From Heterohyrax brucei (taxonomy: Eukaryota > Chordata > Mammalia > Hyracoidea > Procaviidae), in assembly GCA_028571685.1 (NCBI GenBank), contig CM053140.1:61758201-61822200 (forward strand): a stretch of 64,000 nucleotides of DNA, given 5' to 3'. The notes beneath the pieces are model-generated. The model did no database searches. It was not told the origin of the DNA and worked only from the letters and a program-made list of their open reading frames with translations. Shown in pieces: positions 11,650-22,590 of this stretch; within the stretch, counting starts at the first letter, position 1, and each line of letters begins with the position of its first letter. A program made the position numbers and the translations under genes.

Positions 11650-11952
11650 GTGTCTTTTGGTTTCTTGCAGTACAGTCTTGTAGTTTTCTTTGTATAGGAC
11701 TTTTACATCTCTGGTTAGATTTATTCCTCGGTATTTTATTGTCTTGGGGGCTGTTATAAATGGTAGTGATTTGGTGAGTTCCTCTTTGATGGTCTCTTTG
11801 TTGGTATAAAGAAATCCCACTGATTTATTTATGTTTATCTTAATTCCTGATACTTTGCTGAACTCTTCTATTAGTTCTAGTAGTTTTTTTGTGGATTCTT
11901 GAGGGTTTTCTGTGTATAAGATCATTTCATCTCCAGATAGAGATGCTTTCAC
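10951..11952 (-). pseudogene. Chimeric ORF joining two L1 ORF2 fragments
   Basis: A 333-codon minus-strand frame. The first roughly 100 codons (11952 down to 11650) come from the older L1: 'LYTENPQESTKKLLELIEEF' is the ORF2 thumb region after the reverse transcriptase, and 'NYKTVLQETKRH' follows. At the insertion point it runs in frame into the younger L1: 'QWNRIETPEMTPSAYEQL', then 'NKWCWQNWLSICNKLNQD'. Both parts are L1 ORF2, but they are not adjacent segments of one element. The long frame is therefore an accident of nested insertion. I see no sign of host use (no splice framing, antisense to ZCCHC17). Confidence 0.85.
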
Positions 11953-11970
11953 TTCTACCTTGCCAGTTTG
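11650..11970 (-). mobile_element. Older L1, antisense, right part
   Basis: Continuation of the 7901-9504 element after the younger L1: 'tgcagtacagtcttgtagtt' and 'ttctttgtataggactttta' are ORF2 sequence in complement. It ends near 11970, where ordinary intron begins. Confidence 0.85.
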
Positions 11971-12025
11971 GATCCCTCTATTTCTTCACTTGTCTGGTTA
12001 CTTTATTTCACTATACCCTCACTGT

Positions 12026-12190
12026 CATTGAAGTTGTGGTAGTGCAGTGGTTAAGAATTTGGATGTTACCCAAAAGGTTGGCAGTTGAAATCCACCAGCT
12101 GCTCCTTGCAAACTTTATGGGGCACCTCTACTCTGTCTTCTAGGGTCACTGTAAGTCAGAATCAGCTTGATGGCAATTGGTTTGGTGTTT
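12026..12190 (+). mobile_element. AfroSINE, sense
   Basis: Sense AfroSINE: 'gtggtagtgcagtggttaag', 'aaaaggttggcagttgaaat', 'ccaccagctgctccttgcaa', tail 'gtaagtcagaatcagcttga'. It lies about 410 bp upstream of the exon at 12603. Confidence 0.9.
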
Positions 12191-12602
12191 ATGATTTTAC
12201 ATTTATAAACTTTTGTATTTTAGGCCCAGAGGTTTTTGTCTCTATGATTTTTTTTAGAAAAATATTCCAGTGATTAGTTACAGTGTTCTTATATCAAGGA
12301 TATAAACATCTTTATAGGCTTTGCTTTCAAAGAATTTTACCAGTGTGTAATTCTACGAGTATTTTGTGCATGTAGTAATTGTGTCATATCTTTGCTAGCA
12401 CTGAGCAATTTAAATAATGTTTGCTAGTTGGTTAGGTACACAAGACTGTTTCACATTGTCTTAATTTGCAGTTTCAAATTAATGAAGATTTTTCTGTGAA
12501 ACATTTTATTTTTCATTTGCATTCCCAGCTGTCATCTTCTCCTTACCCACTTACTGATAGTGTGTATACCCTGTGCTTCATTTTATTTCTCTTTGTGCCC
12601 AG

Positions 12603-12703
12603 GTCTTGTCCACCGAACTCACATGTCATCCTGTCGGGTAGATAAGCCCTCTGAGATAGTAGATGTTGGAGACAAAGTGTGGGTGAAGCTCATTGGCCGA
12701 GAG
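12603..12703 (+). CDS. ZCCHC17: ZCCHC17 coding exon (S1 domain, second half)
   Basis: Internal coding exon of ZCCHC17 (pNO40, a nucleolar S1-domain and zinc-knuckle protein linked to the 60S ribosomal subunit and to RNA processing). The 101 bases complete a glycine codon (two bases) and encode 33 residues, from LVHRTHMSSC through to KVWVKLIGRE, corresponding to about residues 43-75 of the human protein as I remember it. This is the second part of the S1 RNA-binding fold. Acceptor: 'tttatttctctttgtgccc' then ag; donor: gag|gtaaag. The entering intron has phase 1 and the leaving one phase 0. I see no differences from the human protein that I can recall, so it is strongly conserved. The upstream exon ending in a lone G was not found in the window. 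Confidence 0.97.
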
Positions 12704-13254
12704 GTAAAGCTTTGTACAGTTTTCATGTAGTTAGAAACAATTACAAATCACTGGGGTTTTCCTGGTTCTTTAGGATGATGTGTATGTATTGTTAATTGTA
12801 GCAGATAGTCTCATTTTTGAATCATACCACTGCAGTCTGCCTTGAACGTAAACCTTCTGGCTTCCGTCCTGTAAACTTGAAAGGAAGAGTGTAGACTACA
12901 GTAACTGAATGTTTGTAAAACTTCCCTCCTTGAAGCTCATTGAAATGTGAGTGGGAGGAAAAAAGAAAAAGAAAAAGAAAGAAAGAGAAAAGAAAACATT
13001 CTGTGACATCAGTCTTTATCACAAACTTCAAAAAATATCTGTCAGGGGTACTTTGGTTTGGACCCAAGAGAAAAAAGACACATGGAGTTGACATTTGTTT
13101 CTGCTAGTCTCTGGTACCATGCAGCATGGAAGGGGTGAGAAGTGTCTGTAGGATCCTATTAGCAGCTCACTTTTTGTATGAATGTACAACAAAATTGTGC
13201 TCTTCTAGCAGAGAATAGCAGGGAAGAGAGACCTGAAAGAAAAGTCATTCAGTA

Positions 13255-13600
13255 ATATTTGAGTGCTGACTAGGTACTAGGTTCCAAGGATACAAGAATG
13301 AACTAGACATAAATGATTCCAGCTGTCATGGAGAAGACTGAAAATATAAACTAACCTAGATATAAAATAATTGCAAATTGTAAGTGTTGTGATGAATTCA
13401 AACAATACTGGAGGTAGATTTAAATACAGTAGTCAGGAAAGGCTCTGTAGGAAGATGGAAGGTGAGCTCAGGCTCACAGGAGAAGGAACTAGTCGTGAAA
13501 AGTTAGGTTAAGAATATTCCAAGCAAAGAGAATAGCTGATGCAAAGACCCTGAAATGACAAAGTCTATTGTAGCTTACAAGTGTCTTCAGGATTACAGAA
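13255..13600 (+). repeat. Ancient mammal-wide interspersed repeat
   Basis: Carries the hallmark blocks of a mammal-wide old repeat: 'gaggtactaggttccaagg' type sequence with 'atacaagaatgaactagaca', 'ggaaaggctctgtaggaaga', 'atattccaagcaaagagaat' and 'gatgcaaagaccctgaaatg'. The same series recurs at about 22110-22590. I cannot place the family name with confidence (L2-related or similar). Confidence 0.5.
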
Positions 13601-14001
13601 GCTCTAGACCAATTCTAAAAGAAGATCTAGTTTGTGGAGCATTCTAAAACCCATTCTGGGGTTATAGAGCTCTGAACTGATTGCCATGCTTACCCGGAAG
13701 AGACTGCCTTTATGTTCTTCCAGGTTATTTCCACTGACCTTGGATTTCTTGCCAGCCATTTCTGTCTATCTCAGAGGGACAGGAAGGACGTGAAGACCCA
13801 TTTCTTAGAAATCTCTTGCTGCAGGGTCTGTATGTTAAGTTTATTTTCTCATGCAGGGTTCCCAGCATGATACCTTATTCATTAGAGGAGCTCAACAGTT
13901 ATTCATTATGCTGGTAAAGGCTTTGATTCTTAGATAATTGTAGACTAGCAGTTTCTAGATGTCCTGAGAGCTTTTGGTGATGTTGTTTTTGTCTTTTTCA
14001 G

Positions 14002-14093
14002 ATGAAAAATGATAGGATAAAAGTGTCCCTTTCCATGAAAGTTGTCAACCAAGGGACTGGGAAAGACCTGGATCCCAACAACGTTATCATTGA
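14002..14093 (+). CDS. ZCCHC17: ZCCHC17 coding exon (end of S1 domain and linker)
   Basis: This 92 bp exon encodes 30 residues beginning MKNDRIKVSLSMKVVNQGTG and ending DPNNVII (about residues 76-105), plus the first two bases of a Glu codon. The 'DRIKVSLSMK' strand is the conserved end of an S1 fold (compare 'ki-LS-k' in other S1 domains); the rest is linker. Acceptor: 'tttttgtctttttcag'; donor: ttga|gtaggt. The split Glu codon is completed by the G at 36438, so the following intron is phase 2 and about 22.3 kb long. That intron carries the largest repeat nest of the window. No internal stop is present in the exon. Confidence 0.97.
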
Positions 14094-14498
14094 GTAGGTA
14101 AAAGATTTGCAAAGGCTAAAACAATTCTGCTTCTCAAAACAGAATGCCCTAGTAAGTCAGACTGAACTAAGAAGATATTTTTTATAGACTGTGAAATTTA
14201 CAAGTTATGTAAACTTGTATAATCTTTGCTTTTTATAGCTATAAAGTATAGATAATTTTTTACTTCATAGAGATCTAAGAGCACAGGTAATTACCATGTT
14301 ATATTCGTAGCATAGAGGTCTTCCATCAGTGATTTTGTTCCCGTAGTCTCTTTCTACTTCAGCCCTTTAACCATTTAGCTAACAAGCATTCATGAAGTAC
14401 CTATTATTTGCCTGTCTCCCAGTGATTTCTGTGCTGGGGCTGTAAAAGGTAGAGACTACGTGAGGGAAAAGTAGGATAATCTAGGAGTGACTCCCACT
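14094..14498. other. Intron start, no recognised features
   Basis: Start of the 22.3 kb intron. No repeat or exon recognised. Confidence 0.5.
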
Positions 14499-14658
14499 AA
14501 CCAAACCCACTGCCACCGAGTCAGTTCTGACTAATAGCAACCCTATAGGTCAGAGTGGAACTGTCCTTTAAAGTTTCCAAGGAGCGCCTGGCAGATTTGA
14601 ACTACTCACCTTTTGGTTAGCAGATGTAGTGCTTAACCACTGTACCTCCAGGGTTTCC
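14499..14658 (-). mobile_element. AfroSINE, antisense
   Basis: Antisense copy: 'cactgccaccgagtcagttc', 'caaggagcgcctggcagatt', 'ttggttagcagatgtagtgc' and 'cctccagggtttcc'. Full length for the family (about 160 bp). Confidence 0.92.
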
Positions 14659-15269
14659 AGTGGATTTTAAATTCTGGCATCTTGGCTATATGCTGTTTTG
14701 TGAACACAGAACACTTCTTTCAGTAGGTTCTTCTGATCTTTAATACAGGAATAGAAGTTGTTTTTTTTTTTTTTAATAGTAACGTCTGATTTTATGAGGA
14801 ATTTGCTGTCTGTTCCAAAGCCTGTTTTGGATATATGTCAGTGATTTTTAACCAGGGTCTCCTGAGCCTCTGAGACTTCTTGAAAGGGTCTTAGGGGTTA
14901 TATGAATAACTTCTGCCTTGGGTAACTGATTGCAGCACAAAGGCTGTTTCAAGCCATAGGTTTGAAGCAGAAACCAGAGATTTCCTGTCCAATATCCACT
15001 TATCCTTTGTGTTCCCAAACCCCATGTTTTCATGAATTAGATGCCATTGCAGTGAATCGCACTCCTGACTTCAGTTGTAAGAGGGTAAGAGTAGTATTAG
15101 TACCAGTAGTATCAGAGCCTGTCAAACTTCAAGGGCTTAACGAGATTCAAGATCAGCACAAGGCTGATCCCTGTGTGTGTAGCTCAGATGTACCTCCAGT
15201 CTTTAGCCTTTGTACCAATTCTGACACCAGCCACTCTCCCACAGCACTCTTTACTACTCTTCTGGGTTG
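14659..15269. other. Intron, no clear features
   Basis: No recognised gene. A T-run at about 14760. The right part (15060-15269) may belong to the LTR-like stretch that follows. Confidence 0.4.
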
Positions 15270-16143
15270 AATAATCCATTGCAGGGGCCATATAGAACTC
15301 ACAGACTGTGTTTACAGTTACGAGGTTTATTAAGGAAGTAACAGGGTATACCTTAGGATCAGGATCAGTAGGCTATAACTTAGGATCAGGAAGCTTGCAA
15401 GCAGAGTCACCCTTCACTGCAGGACAGCTCTCTTGGCCTTTCTGTGCCCCCCTGCAACTGTCTCTCTCTCTCCCTCTTTCTCCCTCTTTTTCCCTGTCTC
15501 TCACAGGACAGGCCTTTTGTTGGACCCCTCAGGACAGGCTCCTCTCAGCACTCTGAGGATGTACTCCTGTTGGTCCTGTTCTCTGTCTCTGCTAGTTCTA
15601 CTGTGGAGGCCCTTCTTGGCTTGTTGCCACCAGGTCTGCTACTGGGCTTCTTCCAAGTTTCTCACTGTCTTCAGTGTTATGTAGCCATTTACCTATATGG
15701 TAAGTCTTGTAGTAGGTTCCTTGCTCCTCTTTCTCTTCTTCCTGCTTCTTTCTGACTCGAAAACCACTATGGGGTTGGCTGCCTGTATACACAAGTTCAT
15801 GGCAGTTTCAGAGCCCTGCCTCGAAGGGCCACAAACTGACCATTCGCCTGTTCTTAGGCCAGAGACACTTTATTAGCATAATGGAACATGGATTATTTCA
15901 TTTGGGTTGTCTATTGACCAATCACTGCAAGGTGCATGGTAATCAAAGGACAAGATGCAACTCAAGACTAGAAAAAAGTATTAAACCAAGTTGCTTACAG
16001 CTTGCCCAGAAATTGTCAGTCAACCTGGACAAAAGTAAAAAACTGTCTGAGGTGAAAAAGCAGGGCGAAAGTAGCTCCTCAGGACTTAGAGGAAAAAAAT
16101 CCCTCGAGCTATTTTTCCAAAGAACCAAGGCAAAGGCCGACCA
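15270..16143 (-). mobile_element. Possible unclassified LTR-like element
   Basis: On the minus strand this stretch has features often seen in LTRs: two AATAAA signals (complement of 'tttatta' at 15330 and 15870), a CCAAT-type box (complement of 'gattgg' / 'accaatcactgc' near 15918), and a pyrimidine-rich tract at 15459-15505. It ends abruptly against the RTE tail at 16144. I do not recognise a family, see no terminal repeats I can define, and see no retroviral genes. Treat as tentative; if it is an LTR it is a fossil. Confidence 0.3.
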
Positions 16144-17030
16144 TCTTGTTGGTAGGTGTCATCAAGTCAGTTGTGACTCATAGCGACGATGTGTGTACAA
16201 CAGAACAAAACACTGCCTGGTCCCACTCCATCCTCACAGTCATTGTTATCCTTGAGTCCATTGTTGTAGGCACAGTGTCAGTTCATCTCATTGAAAATCT
16301 TTCTCTTTTTTTGTTGACCTTCTTTACCAAGCATGATATCCTTCTATAAGGCCTTGCCCTTCCCAATAATATATGCAAAGTGCATGAGGCGAAGTCTCGC
16401 CATCCTTCCTTCTAAGGCCATGCTTCTTCCAATACAGATTTCTTCATTCTACTGGCAATCCATGGTGTGTTCAGTTTTCTTTGCTGGCACTGTAATTCTA
16501 AGGCATCAGATCTCTGTGGTCCTGATTTGTTATCTGCCTTTTGCATGCATATGAGGTGATTGAAAATATCATTGGCTTGGGGCAAGTACACGTTAGTCTT
16601 CAAAGTGACCTCTTTGCTTTTTAACACTTCAACGAGGTCTTTTGCAGCAGCTTTGCCCAGGACAATTAGTCATTTGATTTCTTGACTGCTGCTTCCATGG
16701 ATGTTGCTTGTGGATTGAAGTAAAATAAAGGCATCACAGCTTCAGCCTTTTGTCAGTTTATTATGATGTTGCTTATTGGTCCAGTGATGAGTTTTTTGTT
16801 TTCTTTAAGTTGAGGTGTAATCCATACTGAAGGTTGTAGTCTTTTATCTTCATCAGTAAATGCTGCATGTCCTCTTTGCTTTCAGCAAGTAAAGTTGTAT
16901 CATCTACATTTGACAGGTTGTTAATGAGTCTTCCCCTGGTCCTGATGCTGTATTCTTCTTTGTATAGTCCAGCTTCTCAGTTTATTTGCTCAGCATACAT
17001 AAAGGCCACATGAAGGAACTTGTTTCATCA
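16144..17030 (-). mobile_element. RTE LINE 3' part, antisense
   Basis: Antisense RTE beginning with its 3' tail ('ttggtaggtgtcatcaagtc', 'agttgtgactcatagcgacg') and running through the C-terminal ORF region ('aaagtgacctctttgctttt') to the reverse transcriptase motif region near 'cagcatacataaaggccaca', where it is truncated. Many indels; no useful open frame. Confidence 0.88.
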
Positions 17031-17289
17031 CAGAGGTTTATGAACAGTTTTTAGGATATCAGAAAGCCAGCCAAAATCGTGCATTTATTCTTAGGCTATG
17101 AATAAATCTTTTTGTTGTTTTTGACAAGAATATGTCCATTGTGTGTCCATTATGCTAATCAAGTATTCTCAGTGGCAGTTGTATCAGTGTGTATAAATGA
17201 AAGAGAGAAAAATAATTTTTTTTTTTTAGTGACATCTTGATAAAAAGTTTAGAAACTAGAGCAACATCACTCTGAATGTGAGGGAATTT

Positions 17290-17425
17290 TAGCTATGGAA
17301 GGGAAGTGGTATTTATTGAGTATTTGCTGTGTGCCAAGCATTATGCAGGCAGATTACATGCATTAGTGCATCTGCTTCTTAACAACAGCATGCAAAGTGC
17401 TGTTAGTCCCATTTTACTGTATATT
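17290..17425 (+). repeat. MIR remnant
   Basis: 'tatttattgagtatttgctg', 'tgtgccaagcattatgcagg' and 'cccattttactg' follow the MIR core in order. Confidence 0.75.
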
Positions 17426-17904
17426 CTTCACATGTAGCTTGGTGCCTGATAATGAGTAAATGGCTGATGGTTACATAGGAAATTATATGGATGTAAGGGT
17501 TTTAATTTTGGTCTTTCTGATGCTAAAGCTAGGGCCTTTTCATGAAATGGTACTTCTAGCTGTTTCTGTGACTTGTAGGGTTTTTCATATTTCTGTTATT
17601 TAGTCTGTAAGTAGTGATATGTTTGTAGGACTGATTACTGATAAAACACTTTCCAGTTAGAGTTGAAATACCTTTTAACTCTGAGCTCAGAAATGTTATT
17701 TTTGTGGATATTTACTGATAGCATTGTAATACATTGCTTCTGCTCCAAGTAATCCTATGCTATACAGACTCATTAAAAAGCAGTGACATTTGCTAAAGCC
17801 ACCTTTGTAAGGATAAAATATTAAATAGGTAAGAACTTCTGGTAAAAACCAGCTAGCTCAAACAGTAGTTTTGTTTTCCCGTGTGTATATGGGTCTATGC
17901 TTTA
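17426..17904. other. Intron, no recognised features
   Basis: AT-rich; nothing recognised apart from a possible continuation of the MIR remnant. Confidence 0.4.
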
Positions 17905-18504
17905 GGTGAAAAATTAGTTTCTCATCAAACAGTACACATATTGTGACATAGGTTGTCAACCCTGTGATGTGTTAGTATTCCCTCCCTTCTGAACCTTGGG
18001 TTCCCATTTCCATTTACCCAGCTTTCTTGTCCCTTCCTGTGTTTTTACCTTGGCCCCTGGGCTGCTGTGCAAATTTAGTCTCATATACATGGATGAACTG
18101 CTTGTGTTATTGTTTGTATAATAGGCTTGTGTAGTCTTTGGCTAAAGGGTGAAGCTCAGGAGTGACTTTAGGACTGAATTAAAACAGTACCTATGGGCCA
18201 TATTCTTGGAGTTTCTGTAGTCTCTGTCAGACAGGTAAATGGGTTTTTTTTTTGTGAATTTGAATTTTGTTCTACAGTTTTCTTCCTGTCTTCCCAGGAC
18301 TCTTTATTTTGATTCCTGTCAGAGCAGTTGGTGGTGGTAGTGGGGCATCATACAGCTGTGCTGGACTCGATCTGGTAGAGGCTGTGGTAGTCATCGTCTA
18401 TAGTTCCTTGGACTAATCTCTCCCATTTATCTATGGTTTTCCTCATTCTCCCTTGCTGTAGACAGGGGGAGCCCCGTAGATATACCTTAGGTAGCCACTT
18501 TTTT
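17905..18504 (-). mobile_element. L1 3' UTR piece, antisense (older subfamily)
   Basis: Matches in order the region 63330-63900: 'agtttctcatcaaacagtac' versus 'gcttctcaaaaaacagtgca', then a '...ccttgggttccc' block, 'ggagtgacttta', 'attcttggagtttctgtagt' and 'agagcagttggtggt'. Both are the distal 3' UTR of an older elephant L1 subfamily, in complement. A younger-type L1 3' UTR starts immediately to the right. Confidence 0.7.
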
Positions 18505-19424
18505 AATTGTGATTCGGTGAAAGTATACAATCCAAATTAGATTTGCATGTCCACCTATCTGCAGCTCCCTCTGCTGTCCTTGCCTGGTGACAGCACACTC
18601 TTTCTTATTCTATACTTGTCATGTCCTCTTAATCAGTTGATCCCTCCTCTCCTATCTAGAAAGAGACTAGTAGGACAGCATCCTATAAATGCCAAGAACC
18701 ATAAAGTACATGTACCATATGGTCACATTGTGTCCCTGAGTCGACTCCATTTTTGTCCGAAGAGTTGACCTCAGTAGTGTTTTCTGGTCAGGGGCAGCAG
18801 CGGGTCTAAGGGCTGTGCTCCCAGAGGATCCCCCAGGCCATTGGACTGTCATTTGTAGTCTTTTAGTAAAGTTCTTGAGCTGCACCCCTGTTTTTCTCGT
18901 GTTGCCACAGGGACTCAACATTGTGTGCCCCATCATAGCTGTCTTTGGTGGTGGCTGGGCACCATCTGGTTTTTCTGGTCACATATTGATACAGTCTCTC
19001 ATTCACATGTGTCCCCTGTCTCCTGGGTTCTTTTTTCCTTGTGTCTTTGTTCTCAGTGTTCATCTGTTCCAGATGAGTTGGGACCATTTGGTGTACCTCA
19101 GATGGCAGCTTGCTAGCTTTTAAGACCCCAGATGCCACTCACCAATATGGAGTGCAGAAAACTCTCAGCAATAGGCTAGTTATACTAAGTGGCCCTGATG
19201 TCCCCCAAGAGCATAGTCTCCAGACCCCACCCCTGCTACTCTATCCTTGTGATACTGGGTTAAGATTAGAAGCGTTTCCAGTTTATGGTGAAGTCCAGTT
19301 AAGTTGATCTGCTGTGTGCTGTTACTGCTTTCACCTAACCAAATTTCTATCAACTGTCTAATCTATGACCAACCCTCTCCCTCCCTCCTCACCCTTGTAG
19401 TCATCAAAGAGTCTTCTCTAAAGG
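18505..19424 (-). mobile_element. L1, antisense, 3' UTR part (left of nested insertion)
   Basis: Starts 'ttttttaattgtgattcggt' (tail side), carries the 3' UTR blocks 'gcagctccctctgctgtcct' and 'agcttttaagaccccagatg', and breaks at 'catcaaagagtcttctct'. It resumes at about 20734. A sense L1 is inserted between the parts. Confidence 0.85.
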
Positions 19425-20733
19425 AATCCAAATCAAAACTACAGTGAGAGAGGTGACTGGTGATCAACTTCCTTCTCAGACTGCGGCTCAACTCCTGTTA
19501 AGGCAACACCAGAGAAACTAAACAACCTCTAGAAGCCCAAGAAGCAACAAACCCTGGCTTAGACACTTAAAGAAAAATCCACCCATGGCTCCAGAAAGCT
19601 CCCCAAAGAAAGAACCAACCCAGATGAAACTATCAGAGGTCCAGTACAAAAGACATGATACAAAAAACCACAATGAGATACCGTCTCATTCCAACAAGGT
19701 TGGCCATGATCCAGAAAACACAACAAATGCTGGAGAGGCTGTGGAGAAGTTGGTACCCTCCTGCACTGCTGGTGGGATTGTAAAATGGTACAGACTCTTT
19801 GATGGCTATAAGGGAGAGGAGGGAAGGAGGGAGAGAGTTGGTTGAAGATTAGATTAGTTGACAGAAATTTGGGTGGGTGAAGGCAGTGACAGTACACATT
19901 AGAAAGAAGATCAATTTAACTGGACTTCAGCATAACTTGAAAACTCTTCTAATCTCAACCCAATATTGAAAGGATAGAATAGCAGGGGTGGGGGTCTGGG
20001 GACCATGCTCTCAGAGGACATCAAGACCAATTGGCATAACTAGTCTATTGCTAAGAGAGTCTTCTGCACCCCATATTGGTGAGTGGCATCTGGGGTCTTA
20101 AAAGCTAGCAAGCTGCCATCACCAAATGGTCCCAACTCAGATCAGATGACCACCAAGGACAGCAAAAATGTGAGGGAAAAAAGTCCAGAAGACAGAAGGA
20201 CCCACATGTATGAGTGATTGTATCTACATGTGACCAGAAGAATCAGATGGTGCCCAACCACCACCAGTAACAGCCTTGATGGGGCACACAATGTCATGTC
20301 TCAGTGGCAACATGAGAAAAAGAGGGGTGCACCTCACGAACTCACTAAAAGACCGCAATTGATGGTCCAAAGGTCTGGGAGTTGCCCTGGGAGCATGGCT
20401 CCTGGATCATCTGCTGCCCCAATCATAAATCATTACTGAGGTCAACTCTTTGGACAGGGGTAGATTGGACTTGGGGACACAAAGTGACCATATGATGTGT
20501 CTACTTTATGATTCTGTGCATCTACAGGATGGTGTCCAATTAGCCTCTTAACTAGAAGGGAGAGGAGAGGGTGGAGAGGAGGGGACAGGAGAGTGTTAAG
20601 AGGATATGACATGTATAGAACAGAAAGGAAGAGTGTGCTTCACCAGGCAAGGAGAGCAGAAGAAGCTGCAGATAGGCGTGCAGGCAAATTTAACTTGAAT
20701 TATATGCTTTCACTCAATCACAATAAAAAAAAA
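19425..20733 (+). mobile_element. L1, sense, inserted in an antisense L1
   Basis: Plus-strand L1: ORF2 C-terminal sequence ('accacaatgagataccgtct', 'acaacaaatgctggagaggc') at about 19655-19800, then the 3' UTR and a tail at about 20728 ('tcacaataaaaaaaaa'). The flanks share an imperfect duplication ('aaagagtcttctct' on the left, 'aaagtcttttcttct' on the right). The first roughly 220 bp (19430-19650) is not clearly ORF2 and may be an added or rearranged 5' segment. Its 3' UTR pairs with 18505-19424 as a long inverted repeat. Confidence 0.85.
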
Positions 20734-21385
20734 GTCTTTTCTTCTGTACCTAAGCCTACTTTTAAATCCTTATAGTAGAGGTCTCATACAATATTTATCC
20801 TTTTGCAGCTGACTAATTTCACTCAGCATAATGTCTTCTGATTGAAACCAGGTTATGAGATGCTTCCTAAAATCATCATTGTTCTTTATCACTGCATAAT
20901 GTTCCACTGAGTATATGTACCATAGTTTGTTTATTCATTTGTCTGTTGATGGGCATCTGGGTTGATTCCACTTTTTTGCTATTGTGAACAGTGCTGCAGT
21001 AAACGTTTGTGTGGATGTATCTGTTTGTGTGGCAGCTTTGATATATTGTGAGCAGTGGGACTACTGGATCTATTTCCAGCTTTTTAAGGAAGTGCCAGAG
21101 TGCTTTCCAAAGAGGTTGTCCCATTTTGCAATCCCATTGGCAGTGTAGGAGAGTTCCCATGTCTCCACAGCTTCTCTAGAATTTGTTGTTTTGTGATTTG
21201 GGGATCATGGCAAACCTTGCTGGGGTGAGATGGTATCTTGTAGTTTTGATTTGGATTTGTCTCACAGCTGATGATTGTGAGCATTTCCTCATGCTGCAGT
21301 GAACATGAGTGTGTATGCATCTATTTATGTGATGGCTTGTTCTTCTGTAGGATGTATTCCTAGGAGTGCAATTGGTAGATGAAAC
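20734..21385 (-). mobile_element. L1, antisense, ORF2 part (right of nested insertion)
   Basis: Continuation of the 18505-19424 copy: 'tagtagaggtctcatacaat', 'tttcactcagcataatgtct', then ORF2 C-terminal sequence in complement ('gccagagtgctttccaaaga'). Minus-strand frames at 20876-21160 and 21084-21320 overlap in different phases, so ORF2 is broken. Near 21290 the order jumps back to a segment already passed ('gtgtgtatgcatctatttat'), suggesting a small rearrangement. Confidence 0.85.
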
Positions 21386-21439
21386 AGTAACTTTTGTTAT
21401 AAACTATTTCTGTAGCTTTGGGAAACAAGTATGGCGTAG

Positions 21440-21660
21440 TGGAATGATTACAGATTTTAAAGTTAATCTTGAATAGGAAAGAGTCGTAGTTCTGACCCAA
21501 AGTAAATATGAGCTTGAGCAAATTATTTAACCTCTCTGAACCCCAGCTTCCTTACTTTGAGGTGAAAATACTGATGTTTACTTCTCAGAAATGATAGGAT
21601 AATTTAAGTAAAATCTTAAAGAACCTTGCTGAGTACCTAGTCTGTAGTAGATATTTAGTG
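21440..21660 (+). repeat. MIR remnant
   Basis: 'gagcttgagcaaattattta' and 'acctctctgaaccccagctt' are the MIR 'ggcaagt-actt-aacctctctgagcctcag' block; the end follows 'gtagatatttag'. Confidence 0.75.
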
Positions 21661-21817
21661 TACCTACTTGTAATTACTATTTTAAAATGGCTCTTTGTTT
21701 TTCCTCTAATAGCAAAGATTGTCATATCTTTTCTCCTGAAAGAATGTGTAAGACACACAGGCATAGGCACTACTTGTATTTTTCTTGTCTCCCATGGTGC
21801 CTGACTCATAGCAGTCA

Positions 21818-22120
21818 CTTGTTGTTAGCTGCCTTAAAGTCAGATGCTGATTCGTGGCAACCCAGTGAACAGTGGGAGTGGATCATTGTGATTCATAGGG
21901 TTTTCAATGCTGATTTTATTTTTGAAATAGATTTGAAAGTAGATTGCCATTCCTTTCTTTCCTAATATAGAAGCTCTGCTGAAGCCTGTTCTGTATCATA
22001 GCAATAACCGTACCTGTATTCACAGAATTTGGCTGTGCTTGAGATGGAATGGCCAGGAACTGAACCTGAGTCTTCTGTGTGGAAGGCAAGAATTCTGCCA
22101 CTGAACCACCACTGTTTATT
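21818..22120 (-). mobile_element. Older AfroSINE variant, antisense
   Basis: 'cttgttgttagctgccttaa' and 'agtcagatgctgattcgtgg' start the antisense tail; 'catagggttttcaatgctga' and 'aggaactgaacctgagtctt' plus 'ccactgaaccaccac' follow. This is the longer SINE form with an extra central block. It is quite diverged. Confidence 0.65.
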
Positions 22121-22590
22121 AAGCATCTGTTTTCTGTGAGGTACAATGGAAATACCAAGGTTTCTGCCTAAAGACCTTACTGACTAGGGTAGTGAGACAG
22201 TCATGCAAATACTCTTAATACAAGGCAACATATAATAAATTTTTAAAAATGGTTTAAATAGTTTGTTGATTCTGACTTACAAGAATGATTTAAAGAAAGG
22301 GCTGTGTTAATCACAGTTTTGGACTGTGGTGATTAGAGGGTGGTGGCACCTGAGCTTGGTCTTGAAAAATGAATAACATTCTGTCAAGCAACAGAAGAAG
22401 GAATGGTATTCCAGGCAAAAGAAATGGTCTGAGGAAAGGCACGAGGCAGGAAAACACATGGTATGGCTGGAGAGTCTTGTTTAATGAAAGAAGAGGGTAT
22501 GATCAGCTACTAGAATAGAAAGCTAGAAAGATACGCTGGAGTCAGGTTGTGGAAGGCCTTCAGTATCAGTTGAAGAATATGGATTTCTGT
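22121..22590 (+). repeat. Ancient mammal-wide interspersed repeat
   Basis: Same family as 13255-13600: 'gaatggtattccaggcaaaa', 'gaaaggcacgaggcaggaaa' and 'gcatctgttttctgtgaggt' in the same order. Family name uncertain. Confidence 0.5.

Noticed and set aside
15308-15792. Several open frames of 60-100 codons on both strands
   Set aside because: They arise from a pyrimidine-rich tract and an LTR-like stretch; composition is low complexity and no domain is visible.
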